Shown here: positions 56,607 through 64,000 of the stretch, in pieces
How positions within the stretch are numbered: position 1 is the first letter of the stretch
Layout: each line of letters begins with the position of its first letter
DNA from: Thelephora terrestris
Taxonomy: Eukaryota; Basidiomycota; Agaricomycetes; Thelephorales; Thelephoraceae
Assembly: GCA_015956445.1 (NCBI GenBank)
Contig: WIUZ02000013.1
Span: 806,001-870,000, forward strand
DNA length: 64,000 bases
Direction: 5' to 3'
Program-made: the position numbers and the translations under genes
The notes under the pieces: model-generated
Told to the model about the DNA's origin: nothing
The model's database searches: none
The model's input: only the letters and a program-made list of their open reading frames with translations

Positions 56607-57436
56607 TCAATCATCGATGTCAGAGACTATTATGTTGGATTCATCCTCGTCCTCATCATTGTTGTTGTTGTTGTCGTTGCCGAGTGCACCGTCACCGCCC
56701 TCGTTGCCGTCATTGTTGCCACGTTCATTGAGATCGGGGGCAACCGCCGCCGCAGCAGCGCCTACTCGATTGGCAGCTGCCAGGGCTCGCTGGTGGTTGC
56801 GGCGGTTGTTCTGGAACTGGCGCATGAGGAGGATGACTGGCCATGCGTTGCGGTACTTCGCGATGAAAGGAAATTGCTCTTGGACCTAGTGAAAGGGTAA
56901 ATAACAGCGATTTAGTGAAATCTATATATGACATACCGAAGCGATCACTCTTACGACCTCCACAGTTTCCTGATCTTTGAGCGGCAATCCCATGTCGATC
57001 TTGGATGCCTTGACGGCGAAGTGAATATAGTTCTGTCAACGAGGTCAATGAGATTCAGTAGGCAGAACCCCAGTCAACTCACAATCAAACTATTGTACGT
57101 CTCTTTACTGACTTCAACCTTGCCTTTGTATTGCATTTCTTCAAATATGTTGAAGTCGCGGGATCGGCGGCCAGATGGCTGTGGGATCAGCTCGGCGTTG
57201 GCACTCTGGGCGTCGGTCGTCGCCTTGTTGCTGCGGATGATGGACTTGGCCTTCTCTAACAGGTGTGTCAGTGTGTGCTCATTGATTGGCTGGGGGGACT
57301 GCAATTTCGCACCGTATTTCTTGCCTTGCGTGGTGTACAACCCCTGAAGAGCAGTGAGGTTCTCAATAAGTGCTTTTTTGTTCAGCTTGGAGAGGTCTTG
57401 GGGGGTAAGGCCGGACGGATTGAGCTCAGAGGGCAT
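56607..57436 (-). CDS. Accessory ORF of the CACTA element, 242 aa, function unknown
   Basis: Three exons on the minus strand, 57436-57083, 57032-56937 and 56885-56607, join to 729 nt, or 242 residues. I prefer ATG 57436 (MPSELNPSGLTPQDL); the same frame has an earlier ATG at 57544. The N-terminal third reads like a small helical domain (LSKLNKKALIENLTALQGLY). The middle has VEVVRVIASVQEQFPFIAKY, followed by RNHQRALAAANRVG with an Ala run. The last 40 residues are acidic and Asn-rich (DNNNNNDEDEDES) and end IIVSDIDD. It lies between the left terminus and the transposase in opposite orientation. I infer that it belongs to the element, perhaps as a DNA-binding or regulatory partner, but no named domain is visible. 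Confidence 0.55.
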
Positions 57437-57544
57437 TGTAGAAGTGAGATGGTGAGAGAAAGAGAGAAAGAAAGTTGACGGGTGAGACTCCTCGCCGACA
57501 AGACTAAATAAAATTAGCATACCCCTATGGCGTGCACGGTCCAT

Positions 57545-59348
57545 CGTGAGGACCGATGCAGCCCCCAGATAAGTTCCCCGTGCATGATGGCTCTGTCAGT
57601 CGGTGGGAGCGTTGATGAGAGGGATGTACGTCGATGAGCATGTTTGCGCGGTGTGGCACATCGACGTCTTGTCCCGGTACTCAGGCCGAGGTTTTGTGGG
57701 TGTGAACGTGGGAAATTTTGTGATGCTTGTGGCGCCAGGTTATCCCTGCTCCGGCAGTGACCTTCGGTTAATGTTGTCAGGGATCCTCTTCTCAATCTCC
57801 CTTTCCATCGTGTCTCCATTCTACCCTCACATCGCTCTTGGGTGCCACCATCGCACGAAAAGTACGGTCCCGTCGAACAGTCGGGGTCGGCCCAAACATT
57901 GCAGATGTCACTGCGATTCCTGCCGCGCTCGTCCCAGTGGTCTACCAGAGGGTCATTGTATATCTTACCCCATTATCCTACCATCGTCGCTTGTGTGCTT
58001 ACAATCTATCTTTCGCAGTGCACACCTTGCGCCAAGACCTCACTCACACCCGTTAACCCTGGGCTCAATCCGGTAAATCGATGAGGCTGACCCGCTTTGC
58101 CCAGCCGATGAAATGTTCTGCTCCACTGGCCTCGCAGGTTTGCTTGCTCTCAGATGTCTCACGGGGGTACCAGTTTCTAATGCCTGTCAGGACGTCCCGG
58201 ACTTCTGCATCCAACATCCATCATGACACTTCGAAAGCCCACCATGAGTGAAACACCGTCCCTCCCGTTTCCGAGGTGCAGAATTACGGCCTCTGGTGCT
58301 GCGCTCAGGAGCCGTGAGGATCATGACGGTCAAAATCGGGTGGTCAATGACATTAACACCCTAACTGTAACCCTGCAATTGCTTACTACTCCTCCGACTT
58401 GCGCTAGGTCGGCGGTCTTGGCACAGGTAGATCCGACCTCTATTAGGGCACCTAGGGTGCTACCACCTCCACTTCCGAGCCTTATACCCGGAACTGTGTC
58501 CGACGTTTGTCCCAACATTGTGAAGAGCCGTGCCATCGTTTCTGAGGTTCGACGCGATGTGCTTGACACTCATGTCAATGCCACACTCCACAGACTGCTT
58601 CCTCTGATGCAACTCCAGAACGCGAACAAGCGCTGGAGGAATTCAAGGCCAGGTTTGAGCTCATGAAGCAGCAGCAGAAGGTTCAGGCTACAAGCGCGAA
58701 CACAAAAGACAGACTCAGAGGAGGCAGCAACCCAAGAGCTGGGGCACAGGTAACAAGCATTGGACTGATGTCCCACCAGACAAACCACACAGTGATTACA
58801 AGAAGGAACGACCCAACGTGCACAATGGCCCTCGCTCACCCCCGTCTCGGTGTGGCCCAGCTTCCAACGATTATCCGTCGTGGAACACGCCGAGTGAAGA
58901 CAGAAGCTCTAGGCGAATTCACGGCACACCTGTACCTACCAACTGGACGGTGTCTTCGAAACACTGGAGACGTGTTTGTTCGCCGTCTTAGTCCAGGACC
59001 TTGGAAGCGTTCGCACGACCGTGACCACAGGTGCAAGGGACATCATTCTGTCACCGTTGACGAACAGTTGATGCCGGCGTATGTTGTTTCGCCTCTTCAC
59101 GGGGTCTCCCTTGTTCACCTTTCTTTGGCAGGAAGCTTTAGGTGGTGCCTGCAGGATTAGATTAGGGATTCCACCCGAGACTGTCTTGATGAGGGACTGG
59201 CTTGTAGGTAATTTAAATAAATGTGCTGTACATCGATATCCCATACCATCACGGGACCGATCGCTTATTCACCAACTTCGCGAATCGAATACCACCTCCA
59301 CTCATCACTCTCTGTTTTCTGCGTCTCAACCTTCGCCACCATTTATCG
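57545..59348. other. Internal region of the CACTA element with unassigned plus-strand ORFs
   Basis: Plus-strand frames include 58223-58666 (147 aa, Thr/Pro-rich) and, overlapping it by ATGA, a frame running to 59160. The overlap region has a charged helical stretch, EREQALEEFKARFELMKQQQ, that looks genuinely coding in the second frame and starts upstream of its ATG. I could not build one consistent gene. It may be a diverged accessory gene or a decayed fragment. Confidence 0.35.
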
Positions 59349-62300
59349 ATGCCCCAAAATCTCAATGCGAAGTTCACCTCAAAACCAAAGTCTAAGAACC
59401 ACCGTACCCCTTGCCTTTGTGGCTGCAGGTCAACATGCCCGAAGACCATCGCCGCTCATCAAAAACTGCTTTCGAAGAGAGCGAACGTCCATTCCTTGAG
59501 CCTCGCCCGCTCAGTTGCCGGCCTCACTCGTGTTCCCCGCTTGATCCCGACAAAGCAGCCCTCTCGCCAGAAGCTGAACCGGTCTCCAAGCCCCCCCGAA
59601 GACCTGATGCAGGTTGACGAAGCGCTCACTCATGGGTCCAACTTCAAAGAACCCTCGACCTCTGCTCATGCAAGCCCTGCTTCATATCTGGCTGTTGACC
59701 GTGCGGGTCGGCGAGGGCGTGAAGACGAGGATTTGGTTTCTGAGCCTGGCTCACCCGTACCATCTGAGGATGAAGATGATACTGGAGATAGGTCGCTGGA
59801 GCATGATGAGCCCGAGTTTGTGAGCGATGATGAAGGCCCACCCGCTCATGTGGAGATCCCAGCGAGTGAACAGCTTACGGCTGATTTCCAGCTGCGTGCA
59901 GCAAAAGCTGGTATGTTTGCCATCATGACTGCATTCGCCAAACATGTGTTTGATTTTGTCTCCAGCACAGGAGCATTTGGATCCAGATGACCTCGACACC
60001 ATCTGCGCGTTCAATTACCACATAACAAAGTCAACGACGAGAGACGCGTTTGAAAGCTTACGACACGCTTTCCCGACCCGGGTGCAAAACGTGAAATCGT
60101 TGTACCAAACTCAACGGAGGATTGCCGAGCTCTCTGGATTGAAGCCCGAATACTCGGACTGCTGCGCAAAGAGCTGCTGCTGTTTTACAGGCCCGTACGA
60201 AAATCTCGATCGGTGCCCATTCCCCGACTGTCAGGAATCACGGTACGATAGTTCTGGCAAACCACGGATGCGGTTTCAACACCTCCCTGTTGGACCACGA
60301 CTCGAGGCAATGTTCCTTAACCAAGACATAATCGAGTTGCTGGACTACCGAACAACCCGCACCTCTGGCAAACATTCAGACACGGTGTCCGACGTCTTTG
60401 ATGGGAAGCTCTACCGCGATCTCTGTGACAAGTTTGTTCGAGTGGGCGACCAGACCTTCGATCACAAATACTTTCAGGACAGGCGCGACATCGCTCTCGG
60501 CTTATCTCTTGATGGCTTCCCCATTTTCAACAAAAGGAACCTTTCTGCATGGCCAGTTATTCTCATAAACTTCAGCCTTCCTCCCGACATCCGAACCCAC
60601 CTCCTCCATCTGCTGTGTTATGCAGTGATCCCATCACCAAAAGCTGTCAAAGACATGGATTCATTCCTCTACCCACTCTATCGTGAACTCGAAAAGCTTG
60701 CCAAAGGCATTTCGAGTTTGGATCTCCGTTCCAAGGAATTGTTTCTCCTACGCGCCTTCCTCATCCTTATTTTTGGAGACATGCCAGCCATCGCCAAGGT
60801 TATGCGAATGAAAGGTCACAATGGCTTCTGCCCCTGCCGCTTCTGTGAAATTTGTGGAGTCCGTTACCCTGCGGGAAGTGTTTACTATGTCCCACTAGCA
60901 CGTTTCAATGGAGAAGAGTCGTACGATGCAATGACCCTCAAAAAACGTACCCACCAGCGATTCCTTGACCAGGCAGAGAAGGTCATCATGGCGCCAACTG
61001 GTGCCGAAGAAGACAGACTTTCGATGAAATATGGGATCAAGGGGGTTCCACTCTTCTCGTTTTTTGGTACAGTCACTCTTCCGTTGTCTTTCCCCCTTGA
61101 CTTCATGCACCTCATCTTCGAAAATCTTGTCCCAAACCTTGTGGCCCACTATACGGGAAATTTCAAGGGTCTTGACGATGGTGCTGAAGAATACATCCTC
61201 CCACCACATACCTGGTCCGAAATTTGTTTGATTGCTTCTGCATCAGGCGACACTATCCCATCACAGTTCGGAGCCCGGGTACCAAATCTCGAGAAGGAAC
61301 GCTCTCATATGACGGCAGAAGCATGGTCTTTCTGGGTTCTCTACATTGCCCCAATCATCCTCCGAAACCGTTTCGCAAAACTTCGCTACTACAGACACTT
61401 CATGAAACTTGTTCACCTCATCCGCCTTTGCCTTTCCTATGACATGAAGGCAAGTGACATTGACACAATCCGAGTTGGCTTTCAGGAATGGGTTGTAGAA
61501 TATGAGAAGTGAGTGTCATTATTTCCATCACACAAATCTCATATGTTTGCACTGTAGGATATTTTATCAATGTGACCCGGAGAGGATATCCACCTGCCCA
61601 GTGACAGTCCACTCTCTGCTTCATGTTGCTGATGGGATTGAGGCTGCTGGTCCGGTTTGGACCTATTGGTCATTTGTCATGGAGCGATACTGTGGATTCC
61701 TCAAACGTGATGGCGTCCGAAATCGGCGAAAACCCTATGCGAGCCTCGACAACCGCGTTCGACATGTTGCGCAACTCAATACAACAAAGATCAGGTATCA
61801 TCTAGTTGACCTCCTATCGCTCAAGGCACCTGAAAATGAGGGAGAAGTTTTCCCAGAACGTGTGTGCTTGTACTCTCCAATCGCTACTGTGTACAGCAAC
61901 TGATTGTTCTCTGCTTTCAGATCCTTGCCGGATATTTATGCGGCCACGGAAAATGCTCAAGCTGGATGAAGACGTTCGCACAGTTCTTGTCAAGGCTCTC
62001 ATCACCAGATATTCACCGCTCCAAGGTCGGAAAATCTCAGCGTTCGATGCCAGGAAGTGCGTCCCAACAGAAGCTGTCCTTCAGTGGGGACGGGTTCAGA
62101 TTCCTGAAGGTGGTGACAGGATGTGCTGCTGTAAGATGATTAAGCTGGGATCATTTAGCCGTGATTGCACATATGTTCGGGTGCGTCTCATGATAATTGT
62201 GTTTTCACTCACCATCTGATGCTATGTCACTCGTTTGTAGTATGAAGCCACAGTTGACCGCAACGCGAGAGCGAAGAGTAAACGGCCAGATATGGTACTT

Positions 62301-62600
62301 GGAACATTCTTTGGACAACTCCAACGGATCATCAAGATTGATGTGCCTGCAACTTTGGTGTCATACCTCAACCTCAAGGAACCGGTGACATTATTTTATG
62401 CAATCATCAAGCAGTGCAATGCAAGACAGAGCAAGGAGGGGTTTTGGGAGTATGCAGAACTTGGTGGACTTGAGGCGGTTGACATTGGGCTTGTGCAGTG
62501 TGTTGTTGGCAGGATTTTCGACCGAGGGAAATGGGTTATCATTGATAGGAGTGGAGAACGAGCACATGCAGATATTGAGACCAACGAGTCAGATCTTTAA
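59349..62600 (+). CDS. Tnp2-type transposase of a CACTA/EnSpm element
   Basis: Five exons, 59349-59910, 59966-61508, 61558-61859, 61921-62180 and 62241-62600, join to 3027 nt, or 1008 residues, with all splice sites canonical. The start MPQNLNAKF is followed by a Cys cluster, CLCGCRSTC (about residues 22-30), a likely zinc-binding DNA-recognition element, then an acidic Ser-rich linker. The Tnp2 domain begins with CPFPDCQESRY at about 271. It has LYRDL and the DDE-type core DIALGLSLDGFPIF near 370, then CPCRFCEICGVRYPAG, then LDFMHLIFENLVPNLV with the second acidic residue. A C-terminal region with VHSLLHVADGIEAAGPVWTY and WSFVMERYCGFLKR is typical of these transposases. It cuts and pastes its own element by binding the termini. 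No frameshift or stop is seen, so it may be functional. Confidence 0.88.
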
Positions 62601-62681
62601 GATAGGGTAGTTAATGCATCTGCAACAGAGAGGATGGTGGCACGAAAATAATGGCAACAACTCAAATGATGCCTGAACGAC

Positions 62682-63883
62682 CTAACAACCACTTGTCCCT
62701 GACCACTGCTGGCGATAGACTGGCCTTGACTCATGTCCAGAAGATTGGCAACTGATCCCGATCGTGTGGGGCTTGAGCAACCGAGGCCAATGCACACTAA
62801 AGCTGTAAGGTTGTGAACGGCGCAGAACCCGCACGACGTCATGAAGGGAAATGCCAGGATGTAAGGCACATGGTGCAGGAGCAGTACCGTGGAGAGCGGT
62901 GGTCTGCACATCGCAACAAAGGTGCATCGGTCTTTTCGACGAAGGATGCTTGTTCTTTGTCAAAAGTCTCGTAACCGAAGCAGTAGCGTGGGAAATACTG
63001 GCCTCCAGCAACGTAGGAGGTGCTAGAAGTTGTGGCGGGAGACGCATCCTTGAGCCCGTAGTAGAATTCAACACTATATCAAACCCATTGAGACATCCAA
63101 CACATACTAATCCTAAAAAGGTGGGAGTAGACGTACACAACCGCAAAGCAGAAGGCTGCATCTCCCTCTCGATAGCCAGCACCTGGTCATCCATAGAGAC
63201 CTTCCTCAACAGAGTCACAGCGAGGTTCACCTGTGTGTCGCTTTCTGAAAAACTGTTAGCGGACAGCAGTTCCTCGATCGGCAGTGTCAGCAATATCGAC
63301 GGGAAACCTGGGGTATTCGACTGGGAGTCAACCGAGGTCGTCCCGAGGGAAGTCAAGGATCTCTCTCTCGATTTCGTCGGTGAGGTGGACACGTTCAAAA
63401 CTTCCGACAACGTGGGGCTGGCATGCGTCCTCCAGGTGTTCACCGTCATTGTCAGTGAAGTGTTGGCACCAAACGACTTTGTGTAACCTTGTCGGGTCCA
63501 CGTTGCGCTGACGCAAACGATGACAGGATATTGTATGCCTGTACTGCCACCGGAGTAGACGACTCTGACGTGTGAGGCCCGGCACCTTGCCCATTACTAA
63601 AACTTGTCCGCCTTGACGAAACAGGCGAAGGCGAGGCAGAAGACGCAGCAGATTGAGACAAGTGTGAATGTGCTGGCTGGGGTGGCAATCTGATGCCAAG
63701 CGTAGGTGGTAACTTGATCGCACCCGGGTCGATGTCATCAGACCCGATGAACACCGTCAAGGCTCGTGGCGGGGGTGCAACAAAGTGGCTGCGGCTGTGC
63801 GCGGAGTGATTGAGCCGGCCTTCCGAAGTTGGGGTTACGACCGTCAACGAGGGTGAGTTGTGGCCACGCCGGTGCTCGGCCAA
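62682..63883 (-). CDS. Hypothetical minus-strand ORFs near the window end
   Basis: A frame from 63883 encodes a Ser/Pro-rich N-terminus (MAEHRRGHNSPSL, then PPQPAHSHLSQS). Two more frames downstream carry HLTDEIEREILDFPRDD and ILLTLPIEELLSANSFSESD. GTTACA- and GTCTCT-type donors near 63510 and 63215 could join some of them, but I found no arrangement that is clearly right. Convergent placement after the transposase suggests a second accessory gene of the CACTA element; a host gene is also possible. No family is recognised. Confidence 0.35.
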
Positions 63884-64000
63884 TGTTTGTGGGGATCCAG
63901 ATGAGATTGGTAAAGATTTGCTGACCGAGTTGGTGGCGTCCCGACTCGGCGGCTTAACAAGAATCTGCGAGCCTCGTCCGTGACCACGACCGGGCTGACG

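Larger units (their letters stand above)
56291..64000 (+). mobile_element. CACTA/EnSpm-type DNA transposon, left part (right end outside window)
   Basis: The homology between the F-box pseudogene 3' region and its intact relative ends just before 56291, where a sequence starting CACTGTGGGAAGTGAGGG begins. CACTA/G termini mark this superfamily. Inside are subterminal repeats, a 242-aa minus-strand ORF, the Tnp2 transposase and further unassigned ORFs. No inverted copy of the left end occurs before base 64000, so the element is at least 7.7 kb and continues beyond the window, unless its right end has been lost. Target-site duplication cannot be checked. The intact transposase frame and splice sites suggest a young, possibly active copy. 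Confidence 0.75.

Noticed and set aside
1-64000. CRISPR arrays, bacterial-type operons or riboswitches
   Set aside because: No regularly spaced short repeats were seen. All genes are intron-containing eukaryotic genes.
1-64000. tRNA or rRNA genes
   Set aside because: I saw no convincing cloverleaf A-box/B-box pair or rRNA-like stretch by eye. A tRNAscan run would be decisive.

Overview
This window is nuclear DNA of a filamentous basidiomycete, most likely an Agaricomycete. Genes carry many 45-60 nt GT..AG introns, including microexons of 11-13 nt. Gene content is fungal: glutathione synthetase, V-ATPase subunit c, a SUN-like protein, a CYP53-like P450 and many duplicated accessory genes. I rebuilt gene models by hand from splice sites and frame continuity. 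The complete models listed as CDS have exon totals divisible by three, except the broken oxygenase and the low-confidence tail ORF.

1-20.8 kb is an ordinary single-copy block. In order it holds: the 3' part of a lipase (+), an epsin/ENTH clathrin adaptor (-), a Ser/Pro-rich protein with two C-terminal membrane segments (+), glutathione synthetase (+), a 2OG-Fe(II) oxygenase gene apparently interrupted by 1.8 kb (-), V-ATPase proteolipid c (+), a SLP1-type SUN-domain protein (+) and an intact CYP53-like P450 (-).

22-56 kb is a duplication-rich accessory cluster. Its core is four open NLR-like genes (NB-ARC plus TPR STAND proteins), all on the minus strand at 23.9-26.7, 32.9-35.8, 40.7-43.6 and 51.2-54.2 kb. 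They share an almost identical exon plan. Between them lie decayed copies of other genes: GH37 trehalase, P450, an RBM25-like PWI splicing factor, a SERCA-type Ca2+-ATPase and an F-box gene (one intact, one broken). The 5' halves with upstream flanks fall into two classes (I, II). The 3' ends with downstream flanks fall into two other classes (alpha, beta). The four genes represent all four combinations, which implies recombination inside the NLR genes. Substitutions in the TPR part are concentrated at recurring spots while the scaffold is conserved.

From 56,291 to the end of the window lies the left part of a CACTA/EnSpm-type DNA transposon. It has a CACTG terminus, subterminal repeats, a 242-aa accessory ORF and an apparently intact 1008-aa Tnp2 transposase. 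It sits just downstream of the broken F-box copy; its right end is outside the window.

The working picture is a birth-and-death cluster of intracellular NLR receptors. Passenger genes copied along with them have decayed, while the receptor frames and splice sites stay intact.
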